Positions 10,736 to 21,062 of a stretch of 64,000 bases of DNA are shown piece after piece. The position numbers and the translations under genes were made by a program. The DNA is taken from assembly GCA_036426205.1 (NCBI GenBank), contig CM071586.1, forward strand, positions 12,009,768 through 12,073,767. Reading direction: 5' to 3'. Each line of letters begins with the position of its first letter. The stretch's first letter is position 1. The stretch comes from Ascaphus truei (taxonomy: Eukaryota > Chordata > Amphibia > Anura > Ascaphidae). Under the pieces are notes generated by a model that saw only the letters and a list, made by a program, of their open reading frames with translations, ran no database searches and was not told where the DNA came from.

Positions 10736-12394
10736 TCTAATTTTTTTTCTAAATTAGTGAATTATATACACACACACACACCAACAAAGACTGATTGTAG
10801 TGAAGTATAAAAGTAATACAATAAATAAACGATACTCATAATGTTTTTTGTATTGTTCTACAGGAATTGATTCAATTTTTTTTTGTATACAAGGCGGGAA
10901 AGGGGGCAAGCAGTAGATTTTTGTGGATTTGGTACAAAATAAAAAATAATAAATATATATTATATAGCTGATATTCCCGGTGTGTGTGATGTGTCATAAT
11001 ACAAGCATCGAACACAACTTTATGCATTCGAGGCAAATGAACCATTGGTACACCTGCAGATACCTGGAATGCGCCGCTCCTCACCTCTGCCAACCTACGT
11101 TGGTTTGCCTTCCAGCCTGGGTTCATGTGGCGACGGGGGCCTGATTGTTTTTAAATGATAATGCATCAGGATTGTAATTAGGCTTGCAATGCTTCGCTGT
11201 GTATACCATATGGCATTTAAATTCAATGAATTGGAATGCAGTATAATATATCAGTTACTGTATATACACAGTTAAATATATAATAAAGTGAAGCTAGGAG
11301 CGAATTAGGGAGAGGTAGGGGGAGGGGGGCGGAAGGGTAGGTGGGGTGTGGAGAAGGAAAGTCGCTCTGTTTCTTCATGTTTGCCCGGCCATCCCCATGG
11401 GCCCTGTCTCTCACTTCGTGGCTGTAATCCTTTATCACGCCTTCTGTTGCCTGCATGTGTCCTATACCCTAACATCCTCTACGTCTCTCCTGTGGGTTAC
11501 CCCTTACCTCTTCGCCCTCCATCTTCTGCTTTTACACGATTGCTCTTCTTTGCGAGTTTCTGGTTGTAAATGCCGGCTGCTCTCCTTTATCCACGTGTCA
11601 CGCCCCAGGCTGCCCCGCCCTCAGCAACTGATCCTATTGCGTCTTTGTCCCACTTTCTCAGGTGTGGTGAGGGGTGTCATCTCCAGTTGGTTGGTGAGGC
11701 TCGGCATGTTATGGAGCGGACAAAGACCGTGCCACCAAAAAAGGCTTTGGCCCATAAGGGTGATGGACTGGTGTTAGGTATAGGCGGAGGGGCGGAGGGT
11801 AGGATAGTACAAGGAGAGGGACCGATTGAGAGTTTGAAAGGGTTGGGCATGAATACTGAGACGGCTCGTCGTTTTTTTCAATCTTGCCTGGGCGTTTCCC
11901 GGAGCAATCGACGGCCCAGAAGTGTCACCCTAGGCGCAGTGGAACGAGATAAAGGAGGGGTTGTTCAGGTTGGAGGCGCGGAGGGGGAAGAGGAGGTGTA
12001 GGAGGAGTGATTTGAGACTGGAGAAATGGGCAAGGGGGTGATTGGTGGGGGGATGGACACCCACCCTTCGTCTTCCACATCCCTCCGCTTTCCTTCCTAC
12101 CCCACACCCCCTTTTCTCCCACCCCCCGACTTGTACCCTACACTCTTCCTTCGTGCTATTCTACCCAAGCCCCTCCTTTGTTTTCACAAACGTCCTTCCC
12201 CTTTTACTCCTCTCATTGCCATCACTCTGCCCCCCTCGTCTAGACCTATCCTTCTCACGCCCTTTCGCATCTTTTCCCACCCCACTTTATCCCACTCCCC
12301 TGGCGCGTTCCCTCCACGCCGTACACCCCTGCTTTTGTTGTTGCATTATCATCCTTCGCTCCTTTACCTTCTCGTAAGCATTTTCTATATAGTA
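10736..12394. other. No recognisable gene; CA run and pyrimidine-rich DNA
   Basis: A short (CA)n sits near 10,771-10,783. Open frames at 11,346-11,777 and 11,570-12,001 (plus) have no motif I recognise, and 12,026-12,472 is a pyrimidine-rich artefact. The best protein-like stretch, 11,570-12,001 (143 residues), is glycine- and arginine-rich at its end and shows no domain. I treat the interval as non-coding. Confidence 0.4.
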
Positions 12395-14003
12395 GATATA
12401 TATATATATAGTAGTAATGATAGATATATATATAATATTATATACTGTATAACAAAACCCCTAAAGCCCTAAACATACAGTACTGGACACATACAGTACT
12501 GTATAGCACATACATAAATGATACTACTGTAGGGCGGGCGGGGCGAGATGTGTGTTGCAGCAGAGAGAGATTCCGATGCTCTCTCTCTGCGCAAACTGCG
12601 GAACATTAAAAATTATTTAAATGACAATTTATGATCGTGTCATGTGCAGGGGTCTCCGGAGCTGAACCGCGTTGGTTTCAGGTTGCGGGACCCCTGCTGC
12701 ACCAGAGATACAGCCCCCTTTAGGGGGTTGCGGTACCTCGCTGGGTTAAAGGGCCCGACCACGTGATGCGCGGCAGTAAACCAAGCAGAGCAGAGGGTAC
12801 CGGCACCCCCTAAAGGGGGCTGTATATCGGGGAGCAGGGAGGTCCCCAGACCTGAAACCAACGCCGGGTTCCAGACGGAGACCCCCTGCACAGTTACACT
12901 ATCAATAAAAATGTATTTCAATGTATTTATTGTCATTTATTTATTTATTTATTTAGATTTATTAATTTTTTTTTGCCGGACCTTGCGGTGTGTGTTGTAT
13001 TTGTGTTATTGTGGGTTTCGGGGGTGGTGAATGGGTATTAGCCCCAACGGTGCATTGTTTAGGCGCGACGGGGGGGTAGCGGGAGGACCTTAACTCGCTC
13101 ATGACCGTAGCAGGATTAAACTGCTACGGCTCGTCGGAAGGGGTTAAGTGCACCCGACAACCCCCCGCAAGTCCTACAACTGCAAACCAAGGCCAAAATA
13201 CCCCCCTCACCCATCCCCATACGAACAATAAGCGGGCCACGGTGGTGGGTTAAACCCTTCAGTGACTTAGCGGCTACCGCTATGGTAATGAAGCAGATTT
13301 CTGTATTTTTAATAATATTGAGCAGGAGCAGGGGGGTCCCTGAGCATGAATTTCTGGATCAGGGAAACCCCCTGCTCACTGTACAAATCTATTAAAATTT
13401 ACAGAAAATGCTGCTTCTTTACCATAGCGCATAGCGCCTAAGGAAAGAAACGAGTGTTTATTTATACTGTATACTGGTATGTGTTTTATTGATACTGTAC
13501 ATGTGGCAGGCGGGTCTCCAGAGCAGAAACACGCACTGTTTCAGGTATGGGTACCCCCTGCTCCCCGAGATAAAAACGGCCCCTTTAGGGGGTGCCCCGG
13601 TATCCCTATGCTCGCTTGGTTTTACGGGCCCCGATCACGGATGGGACCTTTTTTTTTTTAAACAAGCAGAGGGATACCGGCACATAATAAGGGGGTGGAT
13701 CGCGGGAGGCAGGGGGTCCCCCAGAACCGTGAAACCAACACGGTTCAGATACGGAGACCCCATGCCAAATGTACACTATCAATAAAAATGTATTGAAAAT
13801 AATTTTTTAATGTGCAGATGTTTGAGCAGAGAGAGAGAGCAGCGGATCTCCTCTGCGCAAACAACAATCTCGCAACCCCGCCGCCCCTACAGTAGTATCA
13901 TTATGTATGTGCATATACAGTAAGTATGTGTACCCAGTACTGTATGTTAGGGTTTATAGGGGTTGTTGTTATAGTATATAATATAAAGTATATATCTTGC
14001 ATT
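12395..14003. repeat. Large multi-level foldback (inverted repeats within inverted repeats)
   Basis: The outer arms, about 12,395-12,930 and 13,480-14,003, are reverse complements of each other at roughly 75-80% by eye. For example, CATACAGTACTG and GATACTACTGTAG are shared in inverted order. Each arm is itself palindromic: 12,650-12,730 pairs with 12,810-12,895, and 13,500-13,580 with 13,680-13,770 (CAGGGGGTCTCC, AACCAACGCGG, CCCCTAAAGGGG). The centre has another palindrome, 13,262-13,325 with 13,380-13,440 (GCGGCTACCGCTATGGTAA against TTACCATAGCGC). No coding sequence is present. It is likely a non-autonomous foldback transposon or a pair of inverted copies. Confidence 0.8.
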
Positions 14004-14267
14004 ACAATTCATTATAGGGACGGCTTCAAAGAAACAGCTCGCAAGCACGCCCATGGTGTATTTACACGGCATCGGCAGTATTGAAACCAGCGTGAATATA
14101 AAATGCTAAATCCTGCCGGGAAATAACGCAATGCACTCTGCAGAAAGAGATCAGAAAACCTGAAGACACCCGGGTATTACCCGAATTCGCGGGACTAGCC
14201 GGACGCGAGAATTATAAGTGTGGCGGTTACTGTATTATGTATATGTATGTATGTATGTATATATTAT

Positions 14268-14326
14268 ACACGTGTTATGATATGGGGCTGCGCTCTCCCT
14301 CTTTTTCTGCTTTATTATATATATAT

Positions 14327-14369
<43 letters not shown>

Positions 14370-14418
14370 ACAGAAAAAGAAGAGTTGAGAGCGCACGCCC
14401 CATAGCATAACACTGTGT
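14268..14418. repeat. AT-rich palindrome, about 150 bp
   Basis: GTGTTATGATATGGGGC and TGCGCTCTCC then CTCTTTTTCTG on the left are mirrored by CAGAAAAAGAAGAG, GAGAGCGCAC and GCCCCATAGCATAACAC on the right, around an (AT)n core of about 65 bp. The arms are nearly perfect, so cruciform extrusion is plausible. Confidence 0.85.
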
Positions 14419-14439
14419 ATTTAATATGAAAAAGGGAAG

Positions 14440-14850
14440 GGAAGGCGGGGGGGGGGGAAGGAATCACACTCACAAGAATAAAATGGTTAAAAGGCAATTT
14501 GTGATAATATCACCACCATCCGGTTCTGTGCTGCAGAATTTCGTCTTTGTAGGCTCCCTCAGTGCTGCCTGTGGAAGTCACAGCTCACCTGATTCCTGGG
14601 GTGCCGTTTGCCGTCTGAATTCAGTCCAAGAACTTGGCTCTCCACTACGAATGGCCGCCGTATGGATCCCACGCTGGATGTGGCCTCGTGCGCGTGCGCA
14701 GCGTCGTAGTGACGTAATCGCGCTATCAGTGTCCCTGACGCGTTTCGTCACCGCTGGGCGACTTTCTCAAAGGCCTGATGGTGGACGGAATGAAGTCCTG
14801 CACATTTATAGCCAGTCCGTCGCTTAGCAACCCACAATAGGATAATTGTT
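14440..14850 (-). mobile_element. Penelope-type terminal fragment with degenerate hammerhead motif
   Basis: The plus strand reads CTGACGCGTTTCGTCACCGC...GACTTTCTCAAAGG. On the minus strand this is a stem II-like GTCGCCC/GGTGAC hairpin followed by GAAACGCGTC, the layout of the small hammerhead ribozymes in Penelope-like elements. The first core box is decayed (TTTGAGA in place of CTGANGA). The surrounding DNA has no ORF. The assignment rests on this motif and its likeness to 20,352-20,400. Confidence 0.5.
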
Positions 14851-15143
14851 TAACCCATGATATGCTGGTAAAGCATGCCGCAGCCTCGCTCCCCCACCGG
14901 GGGACACCAGTCCCCTCCGTCCATTCTCCGAGCTCCCACCGGTCCAGAAGGCGCCTCTTTCCAATCCGGGCGCTCAGCCCAGTCGGTCCCGGGCGTGGGG
15001 GGCAGCGCATGGCGCCCCGGAGCATGCGCGAGACGGCATCGGGAGAACAGTGAGCTGCCCGAAGAGTGTGAGCAGCCGCGCGTGTGTGCACCGCCAGGCC
15101 GCTGGATGGCTCTGAGCACACGTGCAACACGCAGGTGACGGGG

Positions 15144-15283
15144 GTACCAGGGAAAGGGAGGGGGGGCCGACACAGGGGCCAGTGGGGGGGNNNNNNNNNN
15201 NNNNNNNNNNNNNNNNNNNNNNNNNNNNNNNNNNNNGTACCAGGGAAAGGGAGGGGGGGCCGACACAGGGGCCAGTGGGGGGG
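15144..15283. repeat. 46-base N gap with the same 47 bases on both sides
   Basis: Positions 15,144-15,190 and 15,237-15,283 are identical (GTACCAGGGAAAGGGAGG through AGTGGGGGGG), separated by 46 N at 15,191-15,236. Such flank repetition usually means that two contig ends overlap and the gap is not real. G-rich low-complexity DNA follows to about 15,375. Confidence 0.9.
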
Positions 15284-15542
15284 AGTGGGGGGGGAGTGAC
15301 ACCCGGGGGAGTGGGGGGGGGAGTGACACCCGGGGGCAGGGGGGGGCAATACCCGGTGTGGGTGATACCCGGGGGCAGGGGGACTCAGTGGGAGACAGAG
15401 AACAGGAGTGTGAGGGAGAAGAAGAGAGTGGCCGGGCGGCGGTGCGAGGAGGAGGAGGAGGGCCGGTCGAGGCCACAGAAGCAAGCCAATGAGAGGAGGG
15501 CGGACCACGGAGCAATCTGATTGGCCAGAGGCTGAGTGACAG

Positions 15543-16070
15543 CCAGCTCCAACTGCCGTTCTCAGCGCGCGAAATGTATCTTATTGCTCTCTCTGGAAAG
15601 CCTTGGCCCTTATTGGCCACATGGAGGCAGCTGATGTGCTTGCCCCTAAGCCTCATGGGAGTTGTAGTCCCGTGGAGACTGCAAATACATTGGGGCCGCG
15701 TGCGCGCCTTCCCTGCGCGAATCCCTAATGGCCGTCGCAACCTCTCTTGAACAGTCCCTGCCCTCGCGCATGCACGACCTCTCTGGGGCTTTGGGGTTCT
15801 TTCTGCGCATGCGCGATCACTGCGCATGCGCGAGTAGCAGCAATGGCAGCCCCCGCTAACTGGGTGCACCGCCGAGACTCTCAGTGCTCCCTGCACTGGC
15901 CCCCACCTTCGTATTGTGCCGCCGGAGCTCCAGGGATGCCGAGCGCTCCCTGCACTGGCCCCCACCTTTGTGAACAGCCTGCGGGTCCGTCGCTGCCTCC
16001 GACGGCACCCGCGACCGCGCTGACACAAAGGAGAGGGGGTCTCTGGTGGTCTAGGGGCACCAAAGCTACA
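15543..16070. repeat. LTR-like direct repeat, left copy, with promoter-type motifs
   Basis: This 528-bp segment recurs in direct orientation at 19,195-19,728 with only about ten differences and one 6-bp indel. It starts CCAGCTCCAACTGCC and ends CACCAAAGCTACA. It contains a ZNF143/THAP11-type motif (GGGAGTTGTAGTCCCG, near 15,657-15,673), two close TGCGCATGCGC NRF1 sites (near 15,802 and 15,821) and CAGCAATGGCAGC. The pair flanks about 3.1 kb. LTRs of a retroelement are the simplest reading, but I see neither a clear target duplication nor a primer-binding site. Confidence 0.7.
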
Positions 16071-16408
16071 CTCTACCCCTGGTGGAAAATCCAACGTCCC
16101 CGCTTGGAGAACGACATCACACGGCATAAAAGTTATATAACCAAAATGCATTGCACAGAAAATACAACTTATCATTTCGACTATAAACATCTGATTACAA
16201 TGCACTTCACACCATACTATACCCGAGACTAGCTGAGACCATTTGTGTGGTGCCCCTAACTGATCATGTGGGGGTACCTCACTTTTGCATCCGTGAGCCT
16301 CCGCTAGAAAAATCTCCTGTAGAGCACACTCTGGGGTGACAGTCACCGGTTCTGTACTACTTCCTCCCCCTGGTGGAAGGAATAGCACAGTGTCTCTGGG
16401 CCAGGCCT

Positions 16409-17167
16409 TTACCCGGCCATCCGCGGCAGGGATGCGGTAGACCCTGAGGAAAGGACCTTTCCCGAGGTCCAATACATGGTGAATGGAGCGCTCCTTGTTG
16501 GGCTTAAAGGAGGCACCTTTCCCTGAATCCTTCTCCACAGAGTCTTTGTCCGCTCCAGCAATCCCTTTAATGGTGACATCTTCTGCGGACAGCATAACCT
16601 CTTCGTGCCGGCCGTGTCTTGAAAAGGCCAAGCTTGGAGATTCCTCGCGCAGGAGTAAGTGTCGCTCCGGTCCATTGTACCGGATTCCTTGATGAGGTCG
16701 GATTCGTTCCCTGGTCTGCAGAGATCTTCTAGGGGAGACACCTCCACCAGGACGCGATGACGGGGTGAGCCCATCGCCCGGGTGACCCTACCTTTGGAGT
16801 CACCAGGCTCCACGATCACCGGCGAGCTCACACCCGACACCCTTGGGGCAGTCAACTTACCCCTGTCGTTGTTGGCAGGTACTGATCCCAAGCCTGGGAC
16901 CGCTGGTACCTCGGTGGTAGGCCGGACTGGCCGTTGCAGGGCACACGGGCCCATATCATGGTCTGCATCAGCTGAGGTGGTTGGCTCGGTGACCTCACTG
17001 GAGTGGTCCGCCGGCAGGCGCATCACCACGAGCGGTTGGCCGCTGGAGTCACCAGACAAAGATGGGGGTATAAACATCTTACCCTGGGCTTCCGGAATCT
17101 GTGGTTCTGGTCTCGGTGGTTCCTGCTCGGGAACCAGGTCTGGAACCGACATCTGAGGTTCCGACAT
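16409..17167 (-). CDS. Unrecognised ORF between LTR-like repeats
   Basis: An open frame of 252 residues on the minus strand is rich in proline, serine and glutamate at the N-terminus (MSEPQMSVPDLVPEQEPPRP) and basic towards the end. I recognise no domain, and no zinc knuckle or catalytic motif of a retroelement is seen. It lies between the direct repeats with two further minus-strand frames upstream, so a gag-like or accessory protein of an LTR element is possible, as is chance. A second frame (to 16,631) overlaps it and continues across the repeat and the N gap; that one I do not trust. Confidence 0.3.
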   Translation of the reverse strand: MSEPQMSVPDLVPEQEPPRPEPQIPEAQGKMFIPPSLSGDSSGQPLVVMRLPADHSSEVTEPTTSADADHDMGPCALQRPVRPTTEVPAVPGLGSVPANNDRGKLTAPRVSGVSSPVIVEPGDSKGRVTRAMGSPRHRVLVEVSPLEDLCRPGNESDLIKESGTMDRSDTYSCARNLQAWPFQDTAGTKRLCCPQKMSPLKGLLERTKTLWRRIQGKVPPLSPTRSAPFTMYWTSGKVLSSGSTASLPRMAG

Positions 17168-17188
17168 CTGGAGCTCCGCCTTCAGCGG

Positions 17189-17590
17189 CTACGGCTCAGC
17201 GTCTGAAAAGTCCATTTGGGCACACGGCCCCTCCACTACCTCCATCGCTGAAGTGAAAGAATTAGTAGCGGCTTCACTGTATGCTTGAAGATAACAAGTC
17301 TTGCTCCCCCTGGTGGAATCTGAAGGAGGGGCACTTTCTACAAGGGAGTGGTGGTGGCTCTGTGCTGAGTCACTCACCGTGCAGGGGCGGGGTTCAGGTT
17401 TTCGCGCCCAACCCGGACAATACTCTGCAACAATTTCTTGCACAGTCCTGGTGCTCTCCCGACTTGGCGGGAGCCGCCATCTTAGGTGTGACTCACTGCT
17501 AGAGAGAGACTCCATTTTAATCACAGTCTCTGCAATTACACTAGGGCTCTCTGTATAGATAGGGGGGTAGCCTTCTGGTTTTCCCGCCAA
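17189..17590 (-). CDS. Unrecognised ORF with a WRLPP repeat unit
   Basis: This 133-residue minus-strand frame contains KPEGYPPIYTESP near the start and LRWRLPPSRESTRTVQE in the middle. The neighbouring frame at 17,603-17,989 has the similar EGYPLVYADP and KWRLPPEQGSTRAAG in the same order. The two frames therefore share a duplicated module, also visible as GGCGGGAG(C/A)CGCCAT in the DNA near 17,466-17,480 and 17,661-17,676. Function unknown. Confidence 0.35.
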   Translation of the reverse strand: MAGKPEGYPPIYTESPSVIAETVIKMESLSSSESHLRWRLPPSRESTRTVQEIVAEYCPGWARKPEPRPCTVSDSAQSHHHSLVESAPPSDSTRGSKTCYLQAYSEAATNSFTSAMEVVEGPCAQMDFSDAEP

Positions 17591-17602
17591 TCCCGGACAG
17601 TT

Positions 17603-17989
17603 TTATTCAACACAATTTAGTGCAGGCTTGCAGCCAGCAGCACGTGTGCTCCCCTGCTCTGGCGGGAGACGCCATTTGGCTGGGTCCGCGTAAACTAGGG
17701 GGTACCCCTCAGACGGGCCCCCGGGCATACACAGGGCGGACGGTGCCTCTGCCAGGCATATATCCGCAGTGGGGATTGCTACAAAAAGTATCGATTTCCA
17801 TGTGGACGTGGGATCGTGTTCTTCATCTAAGGAACATGCGTGCGGCCACCCAGAAATTTTACGCATATAGTACTGAACCACGACCGCGGGTGTATTTGTG
17901 GGAAGGCCTCCTACCGCCAACACCCGGCCAGGTTCCATACATTGCCTCAAAGCCCAGGCAAGGACCTCGTGTCCGGACTTTACAAACAT
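17603..17989 (-). CDS. Unrecognised ORF, first of three between LTR-like repeats
   Basis: The 128-residue minus-strand frame begins MFVKSGHEVLAWALRQCMEPG and includes VVVQYYMRKISGWPHACSLDEEHDP, which reads like folded protein rather than random sequence. It ends with the module shared with 17,189-17,590. It may be the N-terminus of a retroelement gag-like protein; no diagnostic motif confirms this. On the minus strand a polypurine stretch (TTAAGGGGGGGGG, 18,088-18,100) lies just upstream of it. Confidence 0.35.
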   Translation of the reverse strand: MFVKSGHEVLAWALRQCMEPGRVLAVGGLPTNTPAVVVQYYMRKISGWPHACSLDEEHDPTSTWKSILFVAIPTADICLAEAPSALCMPGGPSEGYPLVYADPAKWRLPPEQGSTRAAGCKPALNCVE

Positions 17990-18219
17990 GGTGAGAAAAA
18001 AAATGAGACTTGGACAATTTGGAAAAAAAAATGGAACAGGGCACCCCAGGTCTGTATCTCAGCAGCGCCTCCAAATGTAGCCCTCTTCCCCCCCCCCTTA
18101 AGTGAGATTGGGGTGTGTAGGTGTATCTGACTACTTCTCAGTGTGGTGCTATACCTGTTGGCTCACAGGAGGGCTGAGCTTCCGCCACGGGGAACCTGGG
18201 GCATTTATACTAGGGGTAC

Positions 18220-18900
18220 TTACTTCCAACGATGCAGCGCCTCCACCTGCGATGGCTCCCACCAGAGGGGGAGTGGTTCCTCGCAGGACAATCACAATAA
18301 TCGATACTCACACAGATATATATATTAACTAGGGACTTTACTGAACATGCAAGAAAACAGATCACGGCAATATCATCATAACCTGTGTCCCTCTCTAGAG
18401 GAGACACTTACTGCTTCCCGCAGGACGCTTCCCCAACACTAGGTGATCCCACCCAGTGTCCCGAGAATCCCCACCCAATGTCCCGCACTCTAGTAGAGAA
18501 CGTGGGTGACTGCGCAGTCACTAATTAATGTGTTAGGCCTGTTGGTGCACATATATATTGAATACCTTCCGAGCACTCCGATGCTCGGGTCCGCAACAAT
18601 CTTCTCAAAGGGTCAGACGTGCGATGCATCCGTCTGATCCTTTCCAGGTAATATTCTCCAGGACCCCAACGTGGGTCCCCCCCCGCTTCACGGGAACAGC
18701 AACCGTATCACGGCAACAGCAACCGAATCACGGGAACAGCAACCGCCACTATATCCCTATCTCGCTAACGGGCAGTAGCGTGGCAGGAACCCTAGCCTAG
18801 GGCCTGTCCCTGATGTACCGCAACCTGAGGTGACTTGGGGGAAACTCCTAGGGCCTGCGGGGTAATAACCTGCCCCACTCCCCTAACTCGTCCCAGTCCT
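18220..18900. repeat. Dispersed repeat related in inverted orientation to 21,990-22,540
   Basis: Motifs here recur inverted near 22 kb. CCTAGGGCCTGTCCCTGATG (about 18,796-18,815) matches the complement of 22,019-22,034. The block GCCTCCACCTG...ACTCACACAGATATATATATTAACTAGGGACTTTACTGAAC matches the complement of 22,400-22,540. Identity is partial. I read both as copies of one LTR-like or transposon end family. No ORF is supported. Confidence 0.5.
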
Positions 18901-19194
18901 GACTCTTACTGAACACTAACACTAGCAGCTACGCACTGCAAACTTCGTAACGCGTACAGCAACTTGCTGCACACTAGCACTATGCCTTCTTGTCAGGCCT
19001 CACAGCACTGCCAGCCGTGACCCTGACAAGACAGCACTCACACGCACTAAGGGAAAGCGTCCCTATCTGGGGCCGTCCCTCAGCACTTACCCACTAACCT
19101 GGTGGGGAGTTGGGGCCTTACTTGGGATGTGGGGGACCTTACTCGATGCAGGAGCTGCACATGCTCTCTGCACCCTTCCTTTCCTCACAGCTCC

Positions 19195-19728
19195 CCAGCT
19201 CCAACTGCCGTTCTCAGCGCGCGAAATGTATCTTATTGCTCCCTCTGGAAATCCTTGGCCCTTATTGGCCACACGGAGGCAGCTGATGTGCTTGCCCCTA
19301 AGCCTCATGGGAGTTGTAGTCCCGTGGAGGCTGCAAATACATTGGGGCCGCGTGCGCGCCTTCCCTGCGCCTGCGCGAATCCCTAATGGCCATCGCAACC
19401 TCTCTTGAACAGTCCCTGCCCTCGCGCATGCGCGACCTCTCTGGGGCTTTGGGGTTCTTTCTGCGCATGCGCGATCACTGCGCATGCGCGAGTAGCAGCA
19501 ATGGCAGCCCCCGCTAACCGGGTGCACCGCCGAGACTCTCAGTGCTCCCTGCACTGGCCCCCACCTTCGTATTGTGCCGCCGGAGCTCCAGGGATGCCGA
19601 GCGCTCCCTGCACTGGCCCCCACCTTTGTGAACAGCCTGCGGGTCCGTCGCTGCCTCCGACGGCACCCGCGACCGCGCTGACACAAAGGAGAGGGGGTCT
19701 CTGGTGGTCTAGGGGCACCAATGCTACA
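19195..19728. repeat. LTR-like direct repeat, right copy
   Basis: This matches 15,543-16,070 nearly base for base and carries the same ZNF143-type and paired TGCGCATGCGC motifs. It has an extra CTGCGC unit near 19,370 that makes another NRF1-like site. It ends CACCAATGCTACA and is followed at once by the TATATATAGAAAAC that opens the Penelope-derived DNA. Confidence 0.7.
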
Positions 19729-20351
19729 TATATATAGAAAACAATACAGACCGGCGCCTCAAATGTCCAAAAAGGAAAATAAGTCCAAAGATGTGCTGCA
19801 GTGTCCAGTACAGGTGATCCAGTTGCTAGACAGCAGACTCCACAGCAGCAATCGTGGTATATAATGCAGGGAAGATAAAGAGAGAAATCATAGCGAGACA
19901 CTGCATATATGAAACATGTAACTCACACACAAGACATACACCAATGACAACACTGACAGAAAGGCTGACAATATAACAGAGATTTATTAGAACAATTACT
20001 AAAAAATGGCAGTGAACTATGGAGCAGGTCTAGGATCCGGTGTGTAAAATCCGGAATCCTACTTACAACAATCCACAGTTTTGAGGCAGTGATAGAAGGA
20101 GATGCAGTCCGGTATCAGCTGTTCCTAGGTGCATGGTACTTCTATAATGGCCGCCGGCGCCTCCTCTGATATCTCTCAGGCCGGGCGTCTCTGCAGGCCA
20201 ACCCTCGCGAGATTTTCCGTCCGGAATGACGTCACTCGCTGGGTGGAGCTATTCGCCTCTTACTGCTTGCCACACGTCTCTGCTGTCGGCTGGAACTAGG
20301 GATTGATGCAGGGGTCCGCTCCTTGTGGTGCTCACTCTCCAAATGATTCTC

Positions 20352-20400
20352 TAAAACACCCAACGCGTTTCGTGCGCATGCGCACTTCTTCAGGGGATAA
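20352..20400 (-). ncRNA. Hammerhead-ribozyme-like motif of the Penelope-like element
   Basis: The minus strand reads CTGAAGA (20,387-20,393), then the perfect 14-base hairpin GTGCGCATGCGCAC (20,372-20,385), then GAAAC and ACGCGTT. This fits the hammerhead core CUGANGA, stem II, GAAA, and a minimal palindromic stem III (ACGCGU) followed by an allowed cleavage base U. Stem I is short (CCC/GGG). Hammerhead motifs of this minimal form are known from Penelope-like elements. Self-cleavage here is inferred only. Confidence 0.65.
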
Positions 20401-21062
20401 TTAGCACAGTCCAAGCTTGCCTTATATAATGGCAGGTGATACATAATTGGTGGAAATAGATTGTCTCTCAAATTGATCTTATGACAATCGTGATTGGTTG
20501 ATACTCCTGTCACTCATGACCTGTGCTAAAAAACGACAGCCTAACATACACATAATACAACATATAACATAAAACTCGCTACAAATTCATTTCATATGTA
20601 CAATATCCTGACAGTCATGAAATAAAGTTTATTACAATTTATTCACATTACTAGATATTTATCTATCCACCATTGATGTTGCACAGTTGCACAGTTTTGC
20701 ACACAATCCTGCACACATTATGTGCAAAATAGCTAATGATGCAGTTAATTCCTGTATATATATATATATTTATGTCTTACTTCAAATGAATGGTATAAAA
20801 TTTTTTTTTGAATAGTAACATTTTTTTTTTAAATTATAAAAATTAAAGAGTTATAGAATACTATACGGTTCAATAACAAATGTATTCTCCAAGAACCTGA
20901 TTCTACCATATCATAACTCTACTAGTAAAAACTTTATTTTAAATTGCGAAACATTATAGATAAATACTTTATATTATAAAACCATCAATACAAATATATA
21001 TGTTATTTTTTAAAAAGTTGGTTTTTATGTTTAAAATTTTTTTAAGAATATTTAAAAAAAAA

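Noticed and set aside
11346..12001. Possible small protein-coding gene (143-codon frames)
   Set aside because: No motif, no splice or promoter context, and the two frames overlap each other.
14850..16631. 593-codon minus-strand ORF
   Set aside because: It runs through the N gap and an LTR-like repeat and has no domain.
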